Of a stretch of DNA of 64,000 bases, positions 27,204 through 36,178 are shown one piece after another. Location: the NCBI RefSeq assembly GCF_040372045.1, contig NZ_BAABWH010000001.1; one strand, 5' to 3'. Position 1 is the first letter of the stretch; the number at the start of each line of letters is the position of its first letter. A program made the position numbers and the translations under genes. This stretch comes from Thalassolituus sp006212115. Its GTDB lineage: Bacteria; Pseudomonadota; Gammaproteobacteria; Pseudomonadales; Oceanobacteraceae. Below the pieces are notes generated by a model. The model searched no databases. It worked only from the letters and a program-made list of their open reading frames with translations, and had not been told where the DNA came from.

Positions 27204-28247
27204 TCAGAGAGCCCCCTCTGCAGCCGCTGACATGTACTCAGAGGTAAACCGAAGTTTGATGTTGTCCTTACTGCCCAGCACCCTATCGCCATCAAATTCA
27301 ATTCCGACAAAATCGGGAGAATCCGCGCTGGTGCCATACAGCCCCTTATCGAAACTGAATTGACGAACCATATCCATGGTTTCTGCCAGTTTCGGACTAC
27401 GGGTAAATTCGACAGCCGATTGAGCATCATAAAACATAGCTGTCGTTTTCAATTGCGCTTTAAACTCGGCAACAGTTGCACCAGACTGATCAGCCATAAA
27501 GGAAATGGCATCACTCGCTGTTTTCCCTCGTCCACTCATAATCGCCATCGTTTCATACCAGGCACCTACCAGTGCTTTCTTAAAACGCTCATCGCTATCC
27601 GTTCTGACGAAGGTAATGTCGATGATTTCGCCTGCAATGGCTGATGAGTCAAACAGGAGCTCGGCACCTGCAGCGTTGCGTACTTGCTGAAGAGGGGGAT
27701 TCCAGGTCACGACCGCGCCTTTATCATCAGTCAGAAATACCGCAGCAATATCGGCTTCACTCTGATTTACCACTGTCAGGTCACGCTCAGACAAGCCGTT
27801 CATATCGAGAGCACGTGCCAACATGTAATGTGAGACCGACAGCTCAACCAACCGAACCTCTCTACCTTTGAGATCCGAGATACTCTCGGCATCCCGGGCA
27901 ACGATACCGTCGTTGCCATTGGAGTAGTCTCCGATGATCAGCGCGGTAGTATCGATTCCCCCAACAGCAGGGATAGTCAGTGCGTCCATGTTGGTTGCCG
28001 TCACTGCATCGAATTCCCCAGCGGAATAGAGATTGATGGATTCAATGTAATCATTGACGAGTACCACCTCAATATCGATACCGTATTTATCCGCCCATTT
28101 ATCGACGATGCCATACTGGTTGGCGTACGCCCATGGTTCCCAACCCGTATAGTGAGACCAGGCCAGCTTAAACTCTGTCTGTTCCGCGTAGCTGGAAAGC
28201 GGTACCAACATAGCCAGCACAACAGATAATTTTTTAAGAAGTTTCAT
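27204..28247 (-). CDS. ABC periplasmic substrate-binding protein, paralogue of the guanidine-operon one
   Basis: 347 residues with signal peptide (MKLLKKLSVVLAMLVPLSSYA). It shares TNMDALTIPA, SNGNDG, LVELSVSHY and ALVGAWYE with the 20021-21061 protein and aligns along the whole length. Last gene of the eight-gene minus-strand operon. No guanidine riboswitch precedes this operon, so the ligand may be a related small cation or something else. It is the conventional soluble binding protein of this system, beside two OmpA-fused ones. Confidence 0.88.
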   Translation of the reverse strand: MKLLKKLSVVLAMLVPLSSYAEQTEFKLAWSHYTGWEPWAYANQYGIVDKWADKYGIDIEVVLVNDYIESINLYSAGEFDAVTATNMDALTIPAVGGIDTTALIIGDYSNGNDGIVARDAESISDLKGREVRLVELSVSHYMLARALDMNGLSERDLTVVNQSEADIAAVFLTDDKGAVVTWNPPLQQVRNAAGAELLFDSSAIAGEIIDITFVRTDSDERFKKALVGAWYETMAIMSGRGKTASDAISFMADQSGATVAEFKAQLKTTAMFYDAQSAVEFTRSPKLAETMDMVRQFSFDKGLYGTSADSPDFVGIEFDGDRVLGSKDNIKLRFTSEYMSAAAEGAL

Positions 28248-28268
28248 ATCGGTGTTTTATCCCTTTAA

Positions 28269-29468
28269 TTACGCGTCTGCTACTTCAAGAATCAGCACAT
28301 CAGCAGCGGACGTTCCCTTTTCAAGTTTTTGAATCGTCTGCTCCATTTGCCCGGTAATACCGTCCATCTCGACGATAGACTGCGCCATCTGTGGCAATGC
28401 ATCGCGGCGGAACTGGCTGATATCATCCAACGCAGCCTGAACATCTGAGAACGCTTTCTTAAGCGTTTCAATATCCAGGGTAGCCTGAGACGCTTGTTTC
28501 TGAATCGCGGCTCCCTGCGTTTTAAGCTGCTCAGCAGTACCGGCAATCAGATCATTAGTCGTTTGCGTAACAGCCTCTACGCCTTCAAGCACTTTCTTCT
28601 GGTGTTGTAACGCAATCTGAAGCGTCGCCGCGGTATTCAATGCAGTAACAGTGACGTTCAGTGCGCGATTGACACCGATAATCAGCTCGCGGTTATTACG
28701 GATGATCACTTCGCTTGCTAGAACGCCCTGCTGGTTGACGGCGAGCTGCTGCTGCAAATCAATCACGCGCTGCTTGATAGGAAACAACAGTTCTTCTTCA
28801 ATGAACTTGCGACGCTCATCGGTACTGTCCAGCTCTGTGACTTTGACTGCCAGCTTCTGATCCAGTAGCTGCGCTAGTGCGATGTAGTCTTCAAGTTTGA
28901 ACGTTAACTCACGCATGCGAATCTGATCATCACGGAGTGTCTCGTTGTCTCTTTCTAATTGACCACGACCGTCTTTCAGGCTTGCGATAATGTCGTTGAT
29001 CAGTGAGTCGACGGCCTGATATTTCGCAAACCAGCGGGAAAGCGGCGTACCGAATCCTGGTATTTTTGCCAATAAACGACGGATCGTTCCCATGGTGAAA
29101 TCAACACGATTTGGGTTGATACCGCTTACTTGCTCCTGCAGATTCAACAGCCCGTTCGCGACCTTGCCGCCGTCTTCCGCATCTTTAATAAGCGCAGTCA
29201 TTGGCGCTTTCAGCATTTGACTCTGCTTAGCAATCTCCGCCTGTATCGGTTCGCCGATAGTCTGCACGGCACGTGCATATTTCTGTTGAGCAGCAAGGTC
29301 CTGAGGTTCAATTGCCAGTAGGGTTACCACCAGCTCGTCTGCTTGTTTGGCAATCTGCGGCTTAGCTTCGTGTGCAACAACAGGAACGTTAGGGTCTGAG
29401 AAATTCAACTCAGGCATTAATACTTCCTTAGTTTTCACGACTGGCTTATCAATCGTATTTGTTTCCAT
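28269..29468 (-). CDS. TelA/KlaA-family (toxic anion resistance) protein
   Basis: 399-residue cytoplasmic, mostly helical protein with the TelA core: IPGFGTPLSRWFAKYQAVDSLINDIIASL (about 130-165), LERDNETLRDDQ and MRELTFKLEDYIALAQLL. TelA proteins are linked to tellurite and other envelope or metal stress, but the mechanism is unknown. Here it lies inside an ABC/OmpA/VWA operon, 15 bases after the coiled-coil gene and 21 before the binding protein. No terC or terD is near. Confidence 0.88.
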   Translation of the reverse strand: METNTIDKPVVKTKEVLMPELNFSDPNVPVVAHEAKPQIAKQADELVVTLLAIEPQDLAAQQKYARAVQTIGEPIQAEIAKQSQMLKAPMTALIKDAEDGGKVANGLLNLQEQVSGINPNRVDFTMGTIRRLLAKIPGFGTPLSRWFAKYQAVDSLINDIIASLKDGRGQLERDNETLRDDQIRMRELTFKLEDYIALAQLLDQKLAVKVTELDSTDERRKFIEEELLFPIKQRVIDLQQQLAVNQQGVLASEVIIRNNRELIIGVNRALNVTVTALNTAATLQIALQHQKKVLEGVEAVTQTTNDLIAGTAEQLKTQGAAIQKQASQATLDIETLKKAFSDVQAALDDISQFRRDALPQMAQSIVEMDGITGQMEQTIQKLEKGTSAADVLILEVADA

Positions 29469-29483
29469 ACTTACGTCCTCTTA

Positions 29484-30296
29484 TTAAGAATCTGAATAAT
29501 TATCTGCACGCTGTATAAGGCGGCGAAGTTCTTTCATTGCATCTTCGAGATCCAATTGACTTCGACCCTTATTAATCTCGACGGTCGCTATTCGCGCTGA
29601 GACGTGGTCCAGCTGAGTTAATGCTTTTTCGTTATCGAGCAGCAGCTGATTTATATGTTCCATCTGCTGGTCCCATAATGTGGCCCTGTCTTTGAGGACC
29701 TCTACCCGCTGCTTCTCTTGAGCCTTGTTCGTAACCTGGCCTTTTTCGATTTCATTGCGAACATGATCAATATCAATTGCACTAATACTTTTCAGCGCGA
29801 TAGCTGCATTTTCAAGATTATCCAAGCCACCCAGAAACACTTGCTCTGCAATAGATAAATACCGGTTATGGGTTAGCTCTCCGGGAGTAAGCTTGCGATC
29901 AAGTACCTGAACAAAGGTGTCGTACTTATTACGAAAGGCATTGACCTGCCTCAGCCCCTCAGCGCTACCGATGGATTGCAGTTCCTGCACGAGTGAATCC
30001 AACGCTTGTTGGCGTCGTTCTTCAAGCTCGCGGCGATAACGGCTGACAAAGTTGTTGGCGTGTTTATCACCCTGAACACCGTATTCCCACAGCCAACTCC
30101 CCAAACTAACTGTTGCACCAATTCCTAAAGCACCAAGGGCCACAGCTCCGGGGTTGATTAATACTGCGAATGCACCGCCGACCACGGCCGCCGCGGCACT
30201 GTAGAGCGTTAGCGGCTGTTGCAGTGTACTGGCCAGCACCGAACGTTTGACGGCCACAGGGGATAAATCACGTGATAAGCGTTTGTCCAGGCTCAC
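29484..30296 (-). CDS. Coiled-coil membrane protein of the TelA operon, unknown family
   Basis: 270 residues from GTG 30296. A hydrophobic pair of segments lies at about 28-70 (LYSAAAAVVGGAFAVLINPG, GALGIGATVSLGSWLWEYGV), then a long charged helical region to the C-terminus with heptad-like Leu spacing (NQLLLDNEKALTQLDHVSAR). It may play the part that XpaC-type proteins play next to TelA elsewhere, but I see no clear XpaC homology. It sits two bases after the upstream SBP-OmpA gene. Confidence 0.65.
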   Translation of the reverse strand: MSLDKRLSRDLSPVAVKRSVLASTLQQPLTLYSAAAAVVGGAFAVLINPGAVALGALGIGATVSLGSWLWEYGVQGDKHANNFVSRYRRELEERRQQALDSLVQELQSIGSAEGLRQVNAFRNKYDTFVQVLDRKLTPGELTHNRYLSIAEQVFLGGLDNLENAAIALKSISAIDIDHVRNEIEKGQVTNKAQEKQRVEVLKDRATLWDQQMEHINQLLLDNEKALTQLDHVSARIATVEINKGRSQLDLEDAMKELRRLIQRADNYSDS

Positions 30297-30298
30297 TG

Positions 30299-31846
30299 CT
30301 ACAGCACCTCTCTGACCAGCGCTATTTCTACACGAGGAAGCCGGTAGTTGTATGCCCTGCTCGACTCACCCGCTCGTCGTTTTAGGGGCTTTGAGCCTCC
30401 TAGGCCAACAGCTCGGATGCGATTGGCATCGAGATCATGTGCAATGCGGATATACCTGAGTACGGCATCTGCTCTTTGTTGGCTTAGGGCAATATTTGCG
30501 TCTGCATTCCCTCTCAAGCCTGTGTGGCCTCGTACCTCAACCCTGAAGTTTGGGTAGTGATCAAGATCGGCTATCACTTCGTCTATCTTTTCTTTCCCTG
30601 CTAACGTCAGATTAGCGGTACCCGAGGAGAACTTAACCTGTCGGGTTTTAAGAGAACCGACCGCTTTCAGCTGATTCCACTGCGTAGGAGAGAGTGCATC
30701 AAATCTGACCGGAGTAGCCCCCTTGGAGGCTCCGGGCTTAGTGAAACCGCCGGTATTACCGAATGCACCGTACATTTCTTTAATGAAGGTACTATTGATT
30801 AACCGATACGGATCTTCATCCGGAATGGGACTACGCGAGAAGTCGCCGTTGTCTTCAAGAATATCGCCAGCGGACTCAATGGTTCGGACAAGCGCCTCGC
30901 TGGAGAACCGTTGATGATCGACCCCGTACCAGTCTTCTGCATTCTCGCTCATCGTGATCCAACGAACGCCTTTCAGTAACTCCTCGGCCGTTGATTTTTT
31001 AATGTCGTAGTGACGGGCAATATCCTTAACCAAACCCGCATTATTTTCGCGGTAGTATTTGAGTGTACGAAAATACGCTTTTAGCAGGCTACGGACCTGA
31101 TCGGGATTTTGTTTAATAACGCGCTGTGAGGCGATCAGAATATCAACGATCAATTGTTGAGTGTCTTCAGTCCCAAGTAGTCGGACAAATTCCGGCTTGG
31201 CCAAGGCTTTAGATACCTCGGGCTCCCATAACACAGCGACATCCGCTTTCTCGTCAACCAGCTTGGCGTAAGCAGCCTCTGAGCCTTCAGATTCAATATG
31301 ACGTCGTTTTTCACGTAATACGGGAACATCGAAATGCGCAGCGACGGCCTTCATCAAATGATGACTGGGTGAATCTGGCGTAAAGGCGATATGAACATCT
31401 GTCGCTTGCTTGAGCGCTTCGAGCGTCGGCACTTTACTCTGACGAGCAACAATTGCGTCACCACCCTTTGACTCATCAAGTACAGTGATAATTGGCCCCG
31501 GGTAATTCAGCGCCTCGCCGTTAAGAAGGTAGCTATCGACCGTTGCGACGACGAAGTCATACTCAGACGACTTCAGAAGCTGAAAGCGACTCTGATAATC
31601 TGCGGCGTCGTCGGTACACCGCAAACCATAGCCTTCGCGGTTCAGATTTTTTTTCATCTCAGGCGAACAAAGTGGGAAGTAGCCGACCCACCCATCAACA
31701 CCTATGTGAATACTGCCTTTCGCACCGACATCTGACACACTTGCCTGAGACGCATTGTCCAGCATGGGCTGAACGATGCGATAGCCACCTATCGATACGA
31801 CCCCAAGAACAACGAGACCAAGTGCCAGCTTAGTGTGCAACCTCAT
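30299..31846 (-). CDS. Substrate-binding protein fused to OmpA-like C-terminal domain (515 aa)
   Basis: N-terminal membrane anchor (about 7-24), then a periplasmic NMT1/SsuA-like binding domain (about 45-330: IGVDGWVGYFPLCSP, IAFTPDSPSHHLM, VAVLWEPEVSKAL) and an OmpA-like domain (about 405-515: VEVRGHTGLRGNADANIALS, QQRADAVLRYI). In the peptidoglycan-binding motif the usual Asp after GHT is Gly, while the Arg is kept, so wall binding may be altered. Its ATG overlaps the VWA gene stop (ATGA). Relatives are annotated phosphate-binding/OmpA proteins, but that ligand is not supported here. Confidence 0.85.
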   Translation of the reverse strand: MRLHTKLALGLVVLGVVSIGGYRIVQPMLDNASQASVSDVGAKGSIHIGVDGWVGYFPLCSPEMKKNLNREGYGLRCTDDAADYQSRFQLLKSSEYDFVVATVDSYLLNGEALNYPGPIITVLDESKGGDAIVARQSKVPTLEALKQATDVHIAFTPDSPSHHLMKAVAAHFDVPVLREKRRHIESEGSEAAYAKLVDEKADVAVLWEPEVSKALAKPEFVRLLGTEDTQQLIVDILIASQRVIKQNPDQVRSLLKAYFRTLKYYRENNAGLVKDIARHYDIKKSTAEELLKGVRWITMSENAEDWYGVDHQRFSSEALVRTIESAGDILEDNGDFSRSPIPDEDPYRLINSTFIKEMYGAFGNTGGFTKPGASKGATPVRFDALSPTQWNQLKAVGSLKTRQVKFSSGTANLTLAGKEKIDEVIADLDHYPNFRVEVRGHTGLRGNADANIALSQQRADAVLRYIRIAHDLDANRIRAVGLGGSKPLKRRAGESSRAYNYRLPRVEIALVREVL

Positions 31847-32601
31847 GGTTGCTCCTCAACGAATGCACCAACCTGAAAATCAGGCGCCTCTGCCAGTACG
31901 GCCTCCAATCCAGTAAGTAGCGACTGAGGATCGTTGGCGGACTCATAGAGTGTCAGTCCCGGACGATTGAGTGAATGAGAGTCGTCGATGCAGAACCCGA
32001 TCGTATGAACAACAATCGGCGTGTCGGCCAATAACTCATTCACAGCGGAGGTCGGCTCATAGCCTGAGGTCGCAACACCATCGGTTACCACCACCAGATG
32101 ATATTCACCATAACCTAGCTGCTTCATAGCCTGAACGCTTAGCGCCCTCATTCCAACCTGAATACCAGTAAGTAGAGGCGTACCACCGCCCGCTACAAGA
32201 CTGTTGGCAACACCGGAAACATACTCTGGAGCATATGAACCGAGGCTGAGTCGCTCACTGGCGTCATGCTTATCAAAGGCAAACATACCAACGTTGGCCG
32301 TGGACGGTAATTGTTGAAAGAAACTGCTCAGCGCTTCTTTTGCCACATCAAGTTTACGGCGTCCTTCGGAGCATTCTGCATTGAACATCGAACCGGACGC
32401 ATCCATAACCACGTAGTAGTTACTTGCTGTCAGGTCTTCGGCGACTGGTAACGCAGATTCTTCGGGGCGTTTCGGCCAACTATTGTCAGAACCCCTTTCG
32501 CTGTAGGTGGAGGTATCCACTTCAACGGGAGCCGCTGGCTCTTCCTTGTTACAGCCAACCAGAAGCACTGCTGCTGTTAAAATCCCTGTTAATGTCTTCA
32601 T
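31843..32601 (-). CDS. VWA-domain lipoprotein
   Basis: 252 residues with a lipoprotein signal (lipobox LVGC at about 14-17). The von Willebrand A domain carries a complete MIDAS: DASGS (about 67-71), a Thr in the GGGTPLLTG loop and VVTDG (about 172-176). A Cys pair (C78, C203) may form a disulphide. It would stand in the periplasm as a metal-dependent adhesion or assembly module beside the two OmpA-fused binding proteins; genes on both sides are within 20 bases. Confidence 0.88.
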   Translation of the reverse strand: MKTLTGILTAAVLLVGCNKEEPAAPVEVDTSTYSERGSDNSWPKRPEESALPVAEDLTASNYYVVMDASGSMFNAECSEGRRKLDVAKEALSSFFQQLPSTANVGMFAFDKHDASERLSLGSYAPEYVSGVANSLVAGGGTPLLTGIQVGMRALSVQAMKQLGYGEYHLVVVTDGVATSGYEPTSAVNELLADTPIVVHTIGFCIDDSHSLNRPGLTLYESANDPQSLLTGLEAVLAEAPDFQVGAFVEEQP

Positions 32602-32617
32602 TTCTTACCGTCCTTGA

Positions 32618-34327
32618 TCACAGCGGCATAAATACATCACTTTCCGCTTCGACCTGAATCAAGCGGAAAACAACGCGCATATTTGAGTGCCATTCTTTTT
32701 CATTCTTCGGTGCGCAAGGATCGTTGCCACAAATACCGGTTGCGGGCTGAGTGATACCGTGACCAATAGGCTCAAACTGACTGGAATCAATGGTGACGCG
32801 ACGAGCGTCAGCGTAGCTCATGATGGCATCCCGTACGGCCTGCGCCCGGCTGATACTGAGGTTTTTGGCGGATTGCTTAATGCGCCCCAAGACAACAGGT
32901 TGCTGACCTTTCTTCTTAGCCCTGAGATAACCCATTGGATCTGAGTGCCCTTCAACCGTAATGATTGCACCACCATAGGCGGACGCTAATTCCACCACGC
33001 GATCAAATTCTTTTGCGTACAGGTCGGCCGAGAAAGAATTCTGATTTGGCGAGAAAAATACTTCGAAGCTGAATAGCTCACCGTCATCAAGTGAACCCTG
33101 TTGTTGTTTTCTGCTGACCAATGCGGAAACCTGATCGCGGTTAAAGCGTGGCGCCTCACTCTGCTGCGTACGAACCAGACCTGCATCAAGCTGCTTATAG
33201 TTCAACTCAGCTTTTGCCAATTTGTTGCTACCACCGTTCACCAGTTTCAGATCTTTCAAACTGGCGTAAATTTCTCCGGAGACAGCACTGAATCCACGAG
33301 GATAATTTGCGTCTTCAAAGAACTTCACATTGCCGTTAAAGTGAACAAATTCGCAGTCGGCGTACAACCCTTCGGCATCTGCAATGGCTTCAGGGGAATC
33401 AAGCAATATCTCTGCAGAAAACGCCATAGCAGAGCGATATTCAGACGATCTGGACGTCCGCTGACCGACCAGATCTCCAAGCTCTTCACTGGCTTTCATC
33501 AGTGTTTTCGCGAGGCGCTCGATTTCGGACTTATTTTTCTGATAGTAGTCATGACGTACCGCATACACATCTGCAATCACACGGTTTGCCGTTTTGGTGG
33601 ACATCAGAATTTTGGAGCCCTTTACGGAGTCCTCAGCGCCGGTACCAACGTTACCACCGGAGGTCAGAGCCAGTGCATCCGGGATAATGACGAAGGCTGC
33701 ATCAATATCATCTTCGTAAAATGCCGCAGCAGGGCTGTTATCGGTACCGGTAAGATCCGCCACCCACTTCACGGTGACATCGCTAAAAGAGAGCCCGGCA
33801 TCTTTCAATACGCGGACAAGGTAATCGACATGAGGACCGTACGCCTGAACAGCAATCGTCTTGCCGCGAAGATCCCGCGCGGACTTAATATTATTTTTGA
33901 CTACCAGAGCATCGCCACCTGCTGACCAGGTCATTTGATAGAAAACAACCGGCTTAGTGCGGGGATCTTTATTCAGAACATCGGACGCAAGGCTGATCAT
34001 TCCCATAGTACCCCGTAGAAACGGCGTTTCCCCTGCCAGGTACTGCTCAACCTGATTCGCAAACACGTCTTCTCTGACGAGGCGATAGTCAAGTCCGTTT
34101 TGAGCAAACAAAGAACCCGGAGAGGTTCTGACTGTGTTGCCATTCGCATAGATGGTCGCGATGTCGCCTCCCCAGGTGATAATTGGAAGCACATCCGCTG
34201 TTTGCTTCACCCCAGCCACAGGGGTATTCACAACGCGCTCAAGCGGTTTGAAGTTAATGTACTCTGGCGCTGCATTGGCAGCGACTGGAAGACACAAGAT
34301 CATCCATAAAACCAACAGGTGTTTCAT
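32618..34327 (-). CDS. Substrate-binding protein fused to OmpA-like C-terminal domain (569 aa)
   Basis: ATG at 34327 has AGAGGA five bases upstream and gives a cleavable signal peptide (MKHLLVLWMILCLPVAANAA); the longer open frame overlaps the ATPase gene. The binding domain (about 40-370: WGGDIATIYANG, RDLRGKTIAVQAYGPHVDYL) precedes an OmpA-like domain (about 435-569: ITVEGHSDPMGYLRAKKKGQ, LSISRAQAVRDAI). Asp and Arg of the wall-binding motif are both kept, with an insert between them. It is not a close copy of the 515-aa fusion. Confidence 0.85.
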   Translation of the reverse strand: MKHLLVLWMILCLPVAANAAPEYINFKPLERVVNTPVAGVKQTADVLPIITWGGDIATIYANGNTVRTSPGSLFAQNGLDYRLVREDVFANQVEQYLAGETPFLRGTMGMISLASDVLNKDPRTKPVVFYQMTWSAGGDALVVKNNIKSARDLRGKTIAVQAYGPHVDYLVRVLKDAGLSFSDVTVKWVADLTGTDNSPAAAFYEDDIDAAFVIIPDALALTSGGNVGTGAEDSVKGSKILMSTKTANRVIADVYAVRHDYYQKNKSEIERLAKTLMKASEELGDLVGQRTSRSSEYRSAMAFSAEILLDSPEAIADAEGLYADCEFVHFNGNVKFFEDANYPRGFSAVSGEIYASLKDLKLVNGGSNKLAKAELNYKQLDAGLVRTQQSEAPRFNRDQVSALVSRKQQQGSLDDGELFSFEVFFSPNQNSFSADLYAKEFDRVVELASAYGGAIITVEGHSDPMGYLRAKKKGQQPVVLGRIKQSAKNLSISRAQAVRDAIMSYADARRVTIDSSQFEPIGHGITQPATGICGNDPCAPKNEKEWHSNMRVVFRLIQVEAESDVFMPL

Positions 34328-34346
34328 AACCATCCTCTGATTAAAT

Positions 34347-35252
34347 TTAACGTATTCTGATACCAGTACCTTGGCTGTATTCATCAGGCAGTACTGTTTG
34401 AAAACTGTCTGAGTGCGTGAGATTAAACTCTGAGACGTGCTGTCGGACCCGAGGATCGAAACCGGCATTACGGACATCGCTGATCAGTCGCTGAAAGGCC
34501 GGATCATCTTTAATTTCTAATGAGTTCGCGACAGATGGCAGGGGGTAATCAGCAACAATGCGCCCACCCCGAGCGGGTGCATCCAGACCCCGGTCGTCAG
34601 TGTAATACTGAGACAGCACCAACAATCGAGAGCCCAGAAAACAGGCTTCGGTCAGGTCATGCGTGACAAAGAACACAGTGAGCTCCTGCTGTTCCCAGAG
34701 CTCGAGCAGAAATACTTGTAACTCATCTCTTGTGTCCGGATCGAGCGCACCGAACGGCTCATCCATCAACAGGACTGGCGGCTTCATGATCAACGCCTGA
34801 GCAATCGCTGCTCGCTGCTGCATGCCTCCCGACAGTTCATGGGGATACTTATCCGCGGCGTTTTCGAGTCTTACTTTCTTTAGAAACGACATCGCCTCGT
34901 CGATATCATCCTGGTTACGATGAAACGGATTCCACCACTGTCCTCTCTGGAATTTCTTTCCCAGAAGAACGTTATCCAGCACAGTGCGATTCGGAAACAG
35001 TGAATATCGTTGAAAGACAATGCCACGATGGGTGTCAGGCGTTCCTACCGGCTCACCATCAATTGCAATCCGGCCACGGTCAGGGAATTCCTGACCCAAT
35101 ATCAAACGCAGCAGGGTCGATTTACCACAACCCGACGGCCCAACTACTGAACAGAATTCGCCTTTCGAGACTTTAAGATCAATGTCATCCAGAATGACTT
35201 TGCCGTCATAACTTTTGTATACATCTTCAATATGTAACTTCGACTCGTCCAT
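34347..35252 (-). CDS. ABC transporter ATP-binding protein (TelA/OmpA/VWA operon)
   Basis: 301 residues. Walker A GPSGCGKST, Q-loop VFQRYSLFP, signature LSGGMQQR, Walker B LLMDEPFGALD and H-loop FVTHDLTEA. It is ~40 residues longer at the C-terminus than the guanidine ATPase, with an Asp/Arg-rich tail (ISDVRNAGFDPRVRQHVSEF). Second gene of the operon, 8 bases after the permease. Confidence 0.92.
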   Translation of the reverse strand: MDESKLHIEDVYKSYDGKVILDDIDLKVSKGEFCSVVGPSGCGKSTLLRLILGQEFPDRGRIAIDGEPVGTPDTHRGIVFQRYSLFPNRTVLDNVLLGKKFQRGQWWNPFHRNQDDIDEAMSFLKKVRLENAADKYPHELSGGMQQRAAIAQALIMKPPVLLMDEPFGALDPDTRDELQVFLLELWEQQELTVFFVTHDLTEACFLGSRLLVLSQYYTDDRGLDAPARGGRIVADYPLPSVANSLEIKDDPAFQRLISDVRNAGFDPRVRQHVSEFNLTHSDSFQTVLPDEYSQGTGIRIR

Positions 35253-35260
35253 GACGTCCT

Positions 35261-36085
35261 CTACTCTGACCTATACCATTTATATCGATGTTTAATGATC
35301 ATTCTGAGGCAATAATCCATCGCGAATCCAAGGAATGTGATCCAGAGAACGTAAGGAATAATGACGTCCATGCTGAGATAACGACGAACGAGGAAGATGC
35401 GATATCCGAGACCTTCAGACGCGGCAATGGCTTCGGCAGCAATCAGAAATAGCCATGCCGCCCCCAAGCTCAAGCGCAGTGAACTAAGCAACCTGGGCAT
35501 AATTTGCGGCAGGATAATCTTATAGGTGACAGCCAATTCAGACGCTCCCAGCGTCAATGCCTTGGTGATCTGTTCTGTGGGGATACGTTTAACGGCCATG
35601 TAAACATCCCGCGCCATTAATGGAAACGTACCAAGAAAAATCAGCGCGACTTTCCCTAGTTCGCCAATGCCCAGAGAGATGAAAAGAATCGGTAACACTG
35701 CAAGTGGTGGCACCATGGCCAAGGTCGTCATAAAAGGAACAGATGCCGCAGCGAAGCCGGGAAAAGCCCCCATATTGAGCCCCAGAAATAAAGCACAGAC
35801 TGTCGCCAGACCTAACCCCAATGCAAGACGACTCAGACTGCTCAGGGTATCTTGCCAGAGGATATACTCTCCAGTCCTTCTGTCTGCAGTAAAGGCCACT
35901 CTCTCAACGGCCTCAATCATGGAATCGAAGGATGGTAGCAGTTTATCGGAGGGGTTTTCGGTCAGGCGGATATCCGATGCAATAAGATAAGCAGCAATGA
36001 CTATAAAAAATGGGAGAAGAGTAAGGATAATGCGGAGTGTACGCCCCGGTCGGGCATGTATTCCTAAAAGCTGACTTCGATTCAT
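35261..36085 (-). CDS. ABC transporter permease (TelA/OmpA/VWA operon)
   Basis: 274 residues, about six transmembrane segments, opening MNRSQLLGIHARPGRTLRII. It is a paralogue of the guanidine permease: both share TENPSDKLLPSF-type and GLGYRIFLVRRYLSMDVI segments. First gene of the minus-strand operon, with a sigma-70-like promoter just upstream. Confidence 0.92.
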   Translation of the reverse strand: MNRSQLLGIHARPGRTLRIILTLLPFFIVIAAYLIASDIRLTENPSDKLLPSFDSMIEAVERVAFTADRRTGEYILWQDTLSSLSRLALGLGLATVCALFLGLNMGAFPGFAAASVPFMTTLAMVPPLAVLPILFISLGIGELGKVALIFLGTFPLMARDVYMAVKRIPTEQITKALTLGASELAVTYKIILPQIMPRLLSSLRLSLGAAWLFLIAAEAIAASEGLGYRIFLVRRYLSMDVIIPYVLWITFLGFAMDYCLRMIIKHRYKWYRSE

Positions 36086-36116
36086 CCTTGATGCCTGTTT
36101 GCAATTCCAATTCGAT

Positions 36117-36144
36117 AGTATATTGAACTTGGGATTAATGGCAA
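36117..36144 (-). promoter_or_regulatory. Candidate sigma-70 promoter of the ABC/OmpA/VWA/TelA operon
   Basis: Minus strand TTGCCA (36144-36139), 16 bases, then TATACT (36122-36117); both hexamers match 5 of 6. It lies ~32 bases before the permease start, in the divergent gap shared with the Coq4-like gene. There is no riboswitch or GG-N10-GC motif here, unlike the paralogous guanidine operon. Confidence 0.5.
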
Positions 36145-36178
36145 TCCGGCTACAGAAGTGTCAACACAGGTACATAAT

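Noticed and set aside
33101..33925. 274-codon plus-strand frame inside the SBP-OmpA gene
   Set aside because: Antisense shadow of a well-supported gene.
36086..36178. A second guanidine riboswitch upstream of the TelA operon
   Set aside because: None of the CTAGGG, CCGAGAG or ACACGGCGGGA blocks occur here; the gap is under 100 bases.
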